A stretch of DNA of 64,000 nt, from NCBI RefSeq assembly GCF_025566965.1, contig NZ_JAOQJL010000011.1, positions 1 to 64,000 on the forward strand, written 5' to 3'. Source of the DNA: Blautia_A ammoniilytica. GTDB taxonomy: Bacteria; Bacillota; Clostridia; Lachnospirales; Lachnospiraceae. The notes beneath the pieces were generated by a model that saw only the letters and a list, made by a program, of their open reading frames with translations, searched no databases and was not told where the DNA came from. The translations under genes and the position numbers were made by a program. Shown here one piece after another: positions 17,571 through 25,131 of the stretch (the first letter of the stretch is position 1; the number at the start of each line of letters is the position of its first letter).

Positions 17571-19964
17571 TTATGCCCGGTTCATTTCCTGTTTTTTGTC
17601 CTCCGGGCGGGTGGTCATAATGGCGTACAGCTCGGTATTCTGCGGGAAGCGGTCAACAAACGGGATGGTGGTGTTTCCGAAGAACAGCAGCCCTTCGCCG
17701 GAATTGGTATGGGTCACATAGGAAAGCTGGTGGGGGCTGATCCCAAGCTGTTTGGCTAAAATCTGCCGGTCCCCCTGTGCCTGCGAGAGCAGCACAAGGA
17801 AGTCCGAGTTTTCAAAGATGTTCTCGATCTCCGGGCTTGCCAGAAAATCCTTTACGTTCTGCGTTAAAGCACTGGGAACGCACCCTTTTTTTCGCAGCAT
17901 TTTCCAGATTGCCACACAATAGCTTGCCGTCAGACGGTCACGGAGCAGCACATGAAATTCGTCGAAGTAGCACCATGTAGCGATACCGCGCAGGAAATTC
18001 ATGGACACCTGCGAGTTTACCAAGTCCTGCATAATGAGCATGGCAATCGTCCGAAGCCCGGCACCCAGCTTTTTTAAGTCAAGGCATACCAGACGGCGGT
18101 TCAGGTCCACATTGGTTTCATGGTTGAACACGTTAAGGGAACCCGACACATAGATTTCAAGGGCAGTTGCCAGCCGTACCGCCTCGCCCTCCGGCTGGGA
18201 ACAGAGCAGGTCATACAGGGTTTGGAGGGTCGGCATTTTGCTTGTTTCCGGGTCCTGCAAGTGTTCCCGGTACATCTGGCGTACACAGCGGTCAATGACG
18301 GTCCGCTCCACCGGCTGCAAGCCATCCTTGCCGCCGACGATCAGCTCCATCAGCGACAGGATAAAGTCGGCTTTCAGCGCCATCGGGTTTTCCTCGTCAA
18401 AGCTCAGGTCAATGTCCATCGGGTTGATGTGGTGGGGGCTGTCCGGGGCGATCTCGATGACCTGTCCGCCCAGCCGCTTGATAAGGGGCGAGTATTCGCC
18501 CATCGGGTCCACCACAATGATCCGGTCACGGGTGGCAAGGAACACGTTCACAAGCTCCCGCTTTGCGGCAAAGGATTTGCCGGAGCCCGGCACGCCGAGG
18601 AACAGACCGTTGGGGTTTTTGAGCTTTTTCCGGTTTGCCATGATGACGTTATGGGAAAGTGCGTTGAGCCCGTAATAGACGGCTTCGCCATCCATGCGGA
18701 GTTCCTGCGTCATAAAGGGAACGAAAATGGCCGTGGAGCTGGTCGTCATGCCGCGCTTGATCTCAATGCCGTTATGGCCCAGCGGAAGGCTGGAAAGAAA
18801 ACCGTCCTCCTGCTGGAAGTCCAGCCGCTTCAAGGTGCAGTTGTATTTCTGGACGATACCCGACACCGTGAACAGGTCATTGTCCAGTTCCCGGCGGGTC
18901 GGGGCCATGTTTACCACAAGGAAGGTCAGCAGGAACATTCTTTCATTCCGGCTCTGTAAATCTTCCAAGAGGGTCTTTGCGTCGTTGCTGTACGTTACAA
19001 GGTCGGGTGGAAGTATGTCCATGTCGTACCCTGACCGGGCTGCCTTCTTTTGTTCCTCCACCTTCATCTTGTCAATGTCGGAGACTTTGGCCTTGATGGA
19101 TTTCACGGCGGCGGCCTGATCGACGGTTTGGATATGGAGAGTGATGGTCATTTCCGCATCCATTTCCAAAAGCTCCGCCAGCAGCTTGTCCGAGAGCTCT
19201 GAGGCCAAAATCTGCAAGTAGGAGGCAGCGCCCCAAGTCGTCCCCACCCGGAACAGACGGCTGAAACGAAAATCGAAACTGTCCGGGGCGATAAAGTCTT
19301 TGGTGGAAAGCCCGGTTTTGGGGATCATATCCCATGAAAACCGGAAGGGGGAGCCGCTGCCGGGGTGGAGTTGCCCGTGAAGAAGCTCCAGCCGTTCCAG
19401 CCCCGAAAGGGAGCGGCACTTGACGCCCAGCTTTTTGAAGTTCCCGCAAATGTCCGCCTCTACACGTTCCAGCCTTGCCCTGGCGGTGGGAAGGTCGTCC
19501 ACGTTCACGCCGAAGGTCAGGAGCTTTGTGCGGACAATGCCGTTGTTGCTTTTGGCGATCTGGTTTTCCAGCATTTCCACATACTCACACCGGACGCTGT
19601 TGTAATCATCGTCCTGCATGGGGATGTTCACGCTGTACCGGCTGCCCGGGCGGCTCCGGTGGTTGAGGAAGGAAAGCTGAAACGGAAGGCTGCTGTCAAA
19701 GTAGTTGAGGCAGGCGCTCCACCCGTCAAAGATGGCCGCCTGATCTTCGGACTGTGCGAGCTGGTAGTTGATGTCCTCGTATTCAATGGTTTTGGTGTAA
19801 TAGCGGTCCGCTACCCGGCACACCCCGTCCCGGTACATTTCCCGGTAAGGGAGGGTCTGCTGGGCGGTGGTGGGAATGTTCTTTCCTTTTGTGAACAGAC
19901 CGGTAAGGCTCTGCTTTTCAGGCTTTCTGCTTGCGGGCTTTCCGGCCCTTCTGCTGTTTCGCAA
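17571..19964 (-). CDS. VirB4-like conjugation ATPase, TTG start
   Basis: 797 aa. Hexameric ATPase that powers assembly and substrate transfer of the type IV secretion channel. The N-terminal TraC/VirB4 fold is followed by the Walker A motif LGVPGSGKSFAAKRE near residue 455, Walker B-type stretches, and the C-terminal FDEFHVLL acidic motif. I place the start at TTG 19964: AAAGGAGG stands 8 nt upstream, and this gives normal family length. It overlaps the 3' end of prgI by 47 nt. Earlier ATG and GTG codons lie deep inside prgI and lack a ribosome site. Confidence 0.95.
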   Translation of the reverse strand: MRNSRRAGKPASRKPEKQSLTGLFTKGKNIPTTAQQTLPYREMYRDGVCRVADRYYTKTIEYEDINYQLAQSEDQAAIFDGWSACLNYFDSSLPFQLSFLNHRSRPGSRYSVNIPMQDDDYNSVRCEYVEMLENQIAKSNNGIVRTKLLTFGVNVDDLPTARARLERVEADICGNFKKLGVKCRSLSGLERLELLHGQLHPGSGSPFRFSWDMIPKTGLSTKDFIAPDSFDFRFSRLFRVGTTWGAASYLQILASELSDKLLAELLEMDAEMTITLHIQTVDQAAAVKSIKAKVSDIDKMKVEEQKKAARSGYDMDILPPDLVTYSNDAKTLLEDLQSRNERMFLLTFLVVNMAPTRRELDNDLFTVSGIVQKYNCTLKRLDFQQEDGFLSSLPLGHNGIEIKRGMTTSSTAIFVPFMTQELRMDGEAVYYGLNALSHNVIMANRKKLKNPNGLFLGVPGSGKSFAAKRELVNVFLATRDRIIVVDPMGEYSPLIKRLGGQVIEIAPDSPHHINPMDIDLSFDEENPMALKADFILSLMELIVGGKDGLQPVERTVIDRCVRQMYREHLQDPETSKMPTLQTLYDLLCSQPEGEAVRLATALEIYVSGSLNVFNHETNVDLNRRLVCLDLKKLGAGLRTIAMLIMQDLVNSQVSMNFLRGIATWCYFDEFHVLLRDRLTASYCVAIWKMLRKKGCVPSALTQNVKDFLASPEIENIFENSDFLVLLSQAQGDRQILAKQLGISPHQLSYVTHTNSGEGLLFFGNTTIPFVDRFPQNTELYAIMTTRPEDKKQEMNRA

Positions 19965-20304
19965 TCGGCTGCGCCTCCTTTCTGGCGCTAAGCAGCGCAT
20001 AGAAGTTTTCGGTTTTGTAAGGCCGCACACGGGGATAGAGGAACCGGGTGCGGATGATGTTTTTCAGCACTTTTTCCAGCGGCAGACCGTCTCGTTCATA
20101 CATAGCCAGAAAGAAGAACGGGAGCATGAGGCCGATCATCAGGAACATGGCGGCGCTGTTCCCGATACTGCCACGGGAAAACAGGTAAGCCGGGAGGCCC
20201 ACCGCCGCCGCGCTGGAAAAACAAACAAGCTGGCGCTTCGTTAGGTTGAAGGCCAGCTTTGTCTTGATTTTGGAAAGGTCTTTTGGTACTGGCACATAGG
20301 CCAT
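19918..20304 (-). CDS. PrgI family (VirB3-like) T4SS membrane protein
   Basis: 128 aa. MAYVPVPKDLSKIKTKLAFNL followed by two adjacent membrane helices (about 28-75) and RTRFLYPRVRPYKTEN is the PrgI pattern. VirB3-like proteins partner with VirB4 in the inner-membrane complex, and the two genes overlap here. RBS AAAGGAGGTG precedes ATG 20304. The C-terminus is a short basic tail. Confidence 0.92.
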   Translation of the reverse strand: MAYVPVPKDLSKIKTKLAFNLTKRQLVCFSSAAAVGLPAYLFSRGSIGNSAAMFLMIGLMLPFFFLAMYERDGLPLEKVLKNIIRTRFLYPRVRPYKTENFYALLSARKEAQPIAKQQKGRKARKQKA

Positions 20305-20325
20305 TTTGGTACACCTCCTTTATTG

Positions 20326-20348
20326 CTTCGGGCCAGCATGGCCCGAGG
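20326..20348. repeat. ICE palindrome, copy 4 (DUF7007 / prgI gap)
   Basis: Arms CTTCGGGCCA and TGGCCCGAGG, abutting the stop codon of the DUF7007 gene with no spacer. Confidence 0.9.
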
Positions 20349-20969
20349 TTATCTTGCGGCCTCTTTGGCCGGGGCTGTGCTGCGGGCAGCTTCGACGGCT
20401 TCTCGTCCGCTCTGCCTTGCCCGCCAGTATTCGGGGTTATACTGCCGGATGGACTGATTGAGTTTTTCTTCAAACTGTCCTTTGTCCTTAATGCGGTCAG
20501 GGATGTTCCACAGTTTTTTGTCCAGCAGCTCCCGGAGCACCACACTTTCCTGTGCGTCCTCCTCATAGCAGATATAGCCCTTATTCTTGAAGCCGCACTT
20601 TTTCGCCGCTGGGGAGAGGACGGCGGCCACCTCATTTGCCACCATCGTTCCGCCGTGGCTGGCGGTAGATACCAGAAACACCCCTGGACAGAGGGTTTCA
20701 TAGCTCTGCACCTCGCCCCACGGGGAGCTTTTCGGTGCATGGAACATTCCGCCCGTCCGGTTCCGGTCCGCCTGCATGAGCGCCGCCTTTTCCAAGATGG
20801 CGCGAAGTTCCGGGGAAAAGTAGGCGTATTCCCGAAGGACACGGGTGGCCTCCCCGCCGCAGGCGTTCATCAACAGGGTATAGGCGTCGCTGTCCGCTTT
20901 GGTACAGCGGCCCAGCAGTTTTCCGTCGTAATAGCAGGCCGCGTCATAGCCCGTCCGTTTGCGTGGCAT
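20349..20969 (-). CDS. DUF7007-domain protein (ICE)
   Basis: 206 aa, soluble. The central part SPWGEVQSYETLCPGVFLV then STASHGGTMVANEVAAVLSP matches the PWG...G-x-x-x-V-S-T-x-x-H-G-G pattern of DUF7007 proteins found on ICEs and phages. Function unknown. It sits between spoVG-like and prgI, a fixed position in Tn1549-like elements. Start ATG 20969 follows AAGGAGGCGGG. Confidence 0.75.
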   Translation of the reverse strand: MPRKRTGYDAACYYDGKLLGRCTKADSDAYTLLMNACGGEATRVLREYAYFSPELRAILEKAALMQADRNRTGGMFHAPKSSPWGEVQSYETLCPGVFLVSTASHGGTMVANEVAAVLSPAAKKCGFKNKGYICYEEDAQESVVLRELLDKKLWNIPDRIKDKGQFEEKLNQSIRQYNPEYWRARQSGREAVEAARSTAPAKEAAR

Positions 20970-20988
20970 GGTTCCCGCCTCCTTTCTG

Positions 20989-21010
20989 CTTCGGGCCAAC
21001 ATGGCCCGAA
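20989..21010. repeat. ICE palindrome, copy 5 (SpoVG-like / DUF7007 gap)
   Basis: Arms CTTCGGGCCA and TGGCCCGAA (last base changed), one nt after the stop codon of the spoVG-like gene. Confidence 0.85.
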
Positions 21011-21011
21011 A

Positions 21012-21434
21012 TCAACGCTCCGCACCACGGCTGGTCTTTTCCTTTGGGGACCGTTCTGCCTTTGCCTGCTCAGCAGCCGCTTTCCCGGCTTTGAGCTGGT
21101 CGCTGATGGACGCACGCCCCACAGAGCCGCGCTCCGCCATCTGTTCCAGCTTTGCCTCATAGGCTTGCAGCACAGCGGTATTGAGCTGTTCACGGAACTC
21201 CTTTGTAACAGGGTAGGCCATATCCCGATAGCCGCCTTTGCCGTCCGGCTGGCTGGGCATCCCCACGAAAAGACCCTTGCTGCCCTGGACGATTTTCAGA
21301 TTTTCCACCACAAAGCAGTCATTGAATTTCACGCTGGCAAAGCCCATGAGGTTTTTCACAGGTTCGATGACCCGCACGCTTACATCCAGCTTTATAGGGG
21401 CGGCTGGTGTTCCGCCCGCAGTTTTTTCCTGCAT
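21012..21434 (-). CDS. SpoVG family protein (ICE)
   Basis: 140 aa. The core resembles SpoVG: KLDVSVRVIEP...GFASVKFNDCFVVENLKIV, then GLFVGMPSQP and YRDMAYPVTKEFREQLNTAVLQAYE. SpoVG is a small RNA/DNA-binding regulator; ICE versions are common but their role is unknown. A basic C-terminal extension rich in Lys/Ala/Glu follows. RBS AAAGGAGA precedes ATG 21434. It is flanked on both sides by ICE palindromes. Confidence 0.85.
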   Translation of the reverse strand: MQEKTAGGTPAAPIKLDVSVRVIEPVKNLMGFASVKFNDCFVVENLKIVQGSKGLFVGMPSQPDGKGGYRDMAYPVTKEFREQLNTAVLQAYEAKLEQMAERGSVGRASISDQLKAGKAAAEQAKAERSPKEKTSRGAER

Positions 21435-21450
21435 GGATTTCTCCTTTCCG

Positions 21451-21473
21451 CTTCGGGTCATCATGGCCCGAAG
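21451..21473. repeat. ICE palindrome, copy 6 (VirB6 / SpoVG-like gap)
   Basis: Arms CTTCGGGTCA and TGGCCCGAAG, 4 nt after the virB6/trbL stop codon. Confidence 0.9.
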
Positions 21474-21477
21474 TCTC

Positions 21478-22344
21478 TTAATGGCAGCCGAAGATGGATT
21501 TTGCAAGACTGCCTGTTTTGAATAAGGTAAAACACAGCAGCACCGTATATCCCACACAGCCCCAGATCGCCCCGATGGGGTCGCCGTCGGTGGCGATACT
21601 CTGGATCAGCACCGCATAGATGGCGACACAGACCAAGATCAATAGACCTTGAAAGCCCACCGCAAAGAGGGAGCGGAAATAGTTCTGCCCCATGTGTCCG
21701 GTTTCCCTGTTGGGGACGGTGGCAAACGGGATAGGCGCTAAACTTGTGAGTAAATAAATTTCAATCATACGGCCATATACGATAACGAAGATCACGATGT
21801 TTAAGGCAATCATGGTAAGCTGGATCAGGAAGGACTGGAGCCAGAGTCCGAACAGAGGGCCTAACTCCATCGCTTCAAGCTCTGTCCGCAGACTGTCCAG
21901 CACATCCGGCGTGATCTCTGTCCCGTTCTGGATAATGCCCGCTGACTGCTGTATCACATGCTGGCTCACATCAAAGACCGCCAGCACGATATTGAAGGTA
22001 TTCGTCAGGATCATCACAGCCACAAAGGTTTTGAACACCCACTTAAAAAACATCCATGTGTCAACTTCATGGAGGTTGTTGCGTTCTATGAGCATCTGTA
22101 TCAGTTCATAGGTCATAACAAAAGTGAGGATGACCCCGGCGATTGGCAGAATGGCAGTTTCGGAGATCTGTCGTATCATGGAAAAGACCCCGGCGTTCCA
22201 GTCCGCCGGGGTCGTGCCTACCTGTGTGGCGATCTCGCCAACGCTCTGATTGACGTTATCGAAAAGGCCGTCCAGATTTCCCATGATACCATCGACGAGC
22301 AGACCTTTCAGCCATTCAACGATTGCGTCGATGATAAAGTCCAT
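21478..22344 (-). CDS. VirB6/TrbL-like conjugal transfer membrane protein
   Basis: 288 aa with about six membrane helices. The N-terminus MDFIIDAIVEWLKGLLVDGIMGNL and the segment GRMIEIYLLTSLAPIPFATVP with ETGHMGQNYFRSLFAVGFQG are typical of the Tn1549-type VirB6-like channel protein. It is the polytopic component of the mating channel in the cell membrane. RBS AAAGGAG lies upstream of ATG 22344. The next upstream gene is the interrupted maff2. Confidence 0.92.
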   Translation of the reverse strand: MDFIIDAIVEWLKGLLVDGIMGNLDGLFDNVNQSVGEIATQVGTTPADWNAGVFSMIRQISETAILPIAGVILTFVMTYELIQMLIERNNLHEVDTWMFFKWVFKTFVAVMILTNTFNIVLAVFDVSQHVIQQSAGIIQNGTEITPDVLDSLRTELEAMELGPLFGLWLQSFLIQLTMIALNIVIFVIVYGRMIEIYLLTSLAPIPFATVPNRETGHMGQNYFRSLFAVGFQGLLILVCVAIYAVLIQSIATDGDPIGAIWGCVGYTVLLCFTLFKTGSLAKSIFGCH

Positions 22345-22384
22345 ACATCAGCTCCTTTTCTGGAAAAGGGACAACGGGTGACAC

Positions 22385-22459
22385 TTAGCTGAACAGGCCG
22401 GACAGCAGAGGGATAAGCTGAAGGCCGATCAGAACGACACCGCCGCCAGCCATGAGCTG
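22385..22459 (-). pseudogene. maff2, 3' fragment (split by IME)
   Basis: Minus-strand codons read QLMAGGGVVLIGLQLIPLLSG then LFS and stop, exactly the C-terminus of Maff2 family small membrane proteins. It lacks a start; the 5' fragment is at 40585-40727, beyond the inserted element. Joining the two at the TG core restores ...KSQGIKQLMAGGG.... Confidence 0.92.
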
Positions 22460-22478
22460 TTTTATGTCTTTTATGAGA
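22440..22478. other. Predicted left attachment site (attL) of the IME
   Basis: The maff2 side (GCCATGAGC) meets TG at 22458-22459 and then the element end TTTTATGTCTTTTATG. The arm ATGTCTTTTATG is an inverted partner of CATAGAAGACAT at the other end. Confidence 0.8.
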
Positions 22479-22540
22479 AAATATTTGCTCGAAATGAGCC
22501 TTGAAAAGATTAAAATAGATTAAATTTTGATAGATTTTTC

Positions 22541-24238
22541 TTATTTATGGGAGCCGGAACCTCTTTCGATGGTTCCAAGCTCCGGTATTGGTTTTAAGTT
22601 GAAATGAATTTCCATTGTGACCGTTTCAGGAGTACGGCAGTAATTTTCTGTTCCGTCTTTCTCCTGCGGTTCTGAGATAACGATTTTACTGATCAGCCGG
22701 TTCAGAAGATTGGCATCCAGTTCTTTGATGTCCGCATACTCGCTAATATCGTCAATCCACTGCTGGGACTGTGCATCCAGTTTTTCTTCCGTATTCAGCA
22801 CACTCTCATTCTGGAAAAGTTCCTTTTTGATATCTGTCTGCTCCTTCTGTGTCTTCTCCAGCATCTTATCAAAAACAGATTCTGTAATCTTGTCATTGAT
22901 AAGGTCATCATACAGTTTTGCAATCAGCCGGTCTAACGTTTCCAGGCGGTCTTTCTGCTTTGATACCAGCTTCTCCAGACTTTCCCTGTGTCCCTGTGTA
23001 TCTTCCTCGCATAACTCCTTTACCCGGTTTTCCAGTTCTGTTCCGTCTCCGGTAACTGCTTTTGCACATTCCTGGATTCTGGTAAGGACTGCATCATACA
23101 GGTCATCAGCGTCCACCCGGTGCTGGGTACAATGTGCTTTCCCCTTATGGATATAAGTGGAACAGGTATAAACTTCATGCTGGTCTTTGGTGTGCGTCTT
23201 CTTCAACGTCAACGCACCGCCACACTCTGCACAGCGGAGTAATCCGGCAAACATGCTGTATTCTCCCTGTTCTGTCTGGCGTTTCCTGCCTTTCATCTTT
23301 GCCTGTACCAGATCAAATACATCCTGCGGAATGATTGCTTCGTGGGTATCCCTGACTGTGATCCAGTCCTCCGGAGCTTTATCTCCCTGATTGCCAATCT
23401 TGAAACGGTAGTACCTTTTCTGGGAAGCCATGTCACCACAGTAAACGGGATTCATCAGCAGGGATTTCAGATAGGATTCATCCCATACATATTTCCCATT
23501 TTCCGGGTCTTTCTTTTCCCATTTTGTGTAATAGGTGCGGAGTCCCCGTTTCCGGTGCCACCATGACGGGCAGGGAATCTGCTGGCGTTCCAGTTCTCTG
23601 GATATAAAGTTAATCCCATGACCGTCCACCGCCCACTGGAAAATTTTCCGGACAATCGGTGCTGTCTCGTCGTCAATCAGGAGATGTCCCTTTTCCTCCG
23701 GGTCTTTCTGATATCCCAGTGGTGGAACAACACCTGTAAACTTTCCCTTGGTTGCCTGCAGGTGATAGGACGCATGGACTTTCTTGGAAATATCTCTGGA
23801 ATACATCTCGTTCAGCACGTTCTTAAATGGGGCAATCTCATTGTCTCCGGCAAAGGTATCCACATTATCATATAATGCGATATACCTTACTCCATGCTTT
23901 GGGAAAAACTCCTCCATCAGAAATCCTGTCTGTACATGGTTTCGTCCCAGTCGGCTCTGGTCTTTGGTAATTACAAGATTCACCAGTCCTTTTTCACAGG
24001 CTTTGAGAAGTCTCTGCAAATCAGGTCGGTCTGTGTTCAATCCTGTATAACCATCGTCCTGAAACACATCCACCACCTGCCAGCCCTGTGACTGACAGTA
24101 ATTCACCAGTATGTCTCTCTGGTTGGAGATGCTGGCACTCTCTCCGGTCAATTCGTCATCTTTGGAAAGTCGGCAGTATACACCAACTCTCCAGGTTGCA
24201 TTTCTTTCTATATTGTTACTCATATATCTGTTGTTCAT
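22541..24238 (-). CDS. Large serine recombinase (IME integrase)
   Basis: 565 aa. Catalyses site-specific integration and excision through a 5'-phosphoserine. The catalytic N-terminal resolvase domain has VGVYCRLSKDDE (Ser nearby in GESASISNQRD), the DQSRLGRN active-site Arg motif, and ERQQIP. A recombinase domain follows (GYQKDPEEKGHL...), then a zinc ribbon LLRCAECGGALTL ... YTCSTYIHKGKAHC, and a long coiled coil (residues about 400-490). AGGAGGTATC precedes ATG 24238. It lies next to the left joint, the usual place for the integrase. It appears intact. Confidence 0.96.
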   Translation of the reverse strand: MNNRYMSNNIERNATWRVGVYCRLSKDDELTGESASISNQRDILVNYCQSQGWQVVDVFQDDGYTGLNTDRPDLQRLLKACEKGLVNLVITKDQSRLGRNHVQTGFLMEEFFPKHGVRYIALYDNVDTFAGDNEIAPFKNVLNEMYSRDISKKVHASYHLQATKGKFTGVVPPLGYQKDPEEKGHLLIDDETAPIVRKIFQWAVDGHGINFISRELERQQIPCPSWWHRKRGLRTYYTKWEKKDPENGKYVWDESYLKSLLMNPVYCGDMASQKRYYRFKIGNQGDKAPEDWITVRDTHEAIIPQDVFDLVQAKMKGRKRQTEQGEYSMFAGLLRCAECGGALTLKKTHTKDQHEVYTCSTYIHKGKAHCTQHRVDADDLYDAVLTRIQECAKAVTGDGTELENRVKELCEEDTQGHRESLEKLVSKQKDRLETLDRLIAKLYDDLINDKITESVFDKMLEKTQKEQTDIKKELFQNESVLNTEEKLDAQSQQWIDDISEYADIKELDANLLNRLISKIVISEPQEKDGTENYCRTPETVTMEIHFNLKPIPELGTIERGSGSHK

Positions 24239-24264
24239 CTGATACCTCCGTTACTTTGCACATC

Positions 24265-24447
24265 CTACGCAGATTTCAGATTACTGAACTCATAATCATT
24301 ATACTGCTTATCTTTCATTATTGCAAGTTTATCTTTTGTTTTCGTGTCACGTATTTTCTGTGCGATCACCTCTGCAAACACTTCTTTTGCGTCCTGATCA
24401 CCGTCAAAATATACTCTGATGTTGATAATTTTCTTCTTCACTGCCAT
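24265..24447 (-). CDS. Small protein upstream of the recombinase, function unknown
   Basis: 60 aa, basic. An N-terminal beta-strand segment KKKIINIRVYFDGDQDAKEVF is followed by a helix. It has a good ribosome site (TGGAGGTTTT) before ATG 24447 and ends 27 nt before the recombinase start, so they are probably co-transcribed. Such small genes often sit beside IME recombinases; a directionality role is possible but not shown. Confidence 0.75.
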   Translation of the reverse strand: MAVKKKIINIRVYFDGDQDAKEVFAEVIAQKIRDTKTKDKLAIMKDKQYNDYEFSNLKSA

Positions 24448-24659
24448 TGTAAAACCTCCATTTTTTGCAAAAAAAGAGCAGCTAATCCATTTTTACAGAT
24501 TAACTGCCCAGACTGTTGGTTACATATATTAAAATTTTTGTATTAACATTTCAGAAATTGGGGATATAATAAAGACAGGGATAAATCCCTGTCAGATGAA
24601 CTGCATATTTTAATTTTCCCATTGAAAACAAGAGGAATGTGTGGTACATTTGTTATAGG

Positions 24660-24755
24660 AAAAGCACCCACTCCAAAGTGGATGCCGCCTGAGTTGACTA
24701 AATGGTCTTACGACCACCGCCTATCCTGTTGGCAGACAGGATAGGCATTTTTATT
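24660..24755 (+). ncRNA. Candidate antisense (antitoxin) RNA / shared terminator region
   Basis: Opposite the toxin 3' end the plus strand has three hairpins in a row: CCACT/AGTGG, TGGTC/GACCA, and GCCTATCCTG/CAGGATAGGC (24719-24746) followed by ATTTTTATTT. The last is a bidirectional terminator. This resembles the 3'-overlapping antisense RNA of type I toxin loci. No promoter was clearly identified. Confidence 0.45.
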
Positions 24756-24867
24756 TCCTCTTGTTCTTCCGATCAAGAAAGGCAATAATCGCAATTAACA
24801 GGCTACCAAAAGCGATCAGTAAACTGAGTACGCCTAAGAATATTGAGATAATCTCATAAGCTGTCAT
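24751..24867 (-). CDS. Putative holin-like toxin, type I toxin-antitoxin system
   Basis: 38 aa: a short N-terminus MTAYEIISIF, one membrane helix (LGVLSLLIAFGSLLIAIIAF) and a basic tail LDRKNKRK. This matches the putative holin-like toxin family of small membrane peptides. A strong AAAGGAGGTG lies 6 nt before ATG 24867 and a terminator hairpin overlaps the 3' end. A TATAAT-like box on the minus strand (24991-24996) could serve it. Expected effect is membrane depolarisation when the antisense RNA is lost, stabilising the IME; this is inference from the family. Confidence 0.8.
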   Translation of the reverse strand: MTAYEIISIFLGVLSLLIAFGSLLIAIIAFLDRKNKRK

Positions 24868-25131
24868 ATCACGCACCTCCTTTCTTTCATCTCAGAACCC
24901 CGAAAGGCTCCGGTCTGTAAATATCAGGAGGCAGCCACACCCTGTCACAGGTGCTTCCCCGTAACATTGCTGTTACCGGATAATCATACCATTATATCCG
25001 CCATATTACAATTCATTTTTGTTCCAGATTCACAGCAATCCTTATTCTGTATGGATACCTGCTATTTCCGTTTGATTGCCTTGCACCGGCAGACGGCAGA
25101 CGGCAGATAGGGTATCTATAAAGCCTGCCGT

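Noticed and set aside
16656..17759. Plus-strand open frame of 367 codons opposite the NlpC/P60 gene
   Set aside because: GC-rich antisense of a real gene; no family, no ribosome site.
20283..21521. Plus-strand open frame of 412 codons opposite DUF7007/SpoVG-like genes
   Set aside because: Spans three minus-strand genes and their gaps; repeated SGQHGPK-type strings in it are merely the translated palindromes.
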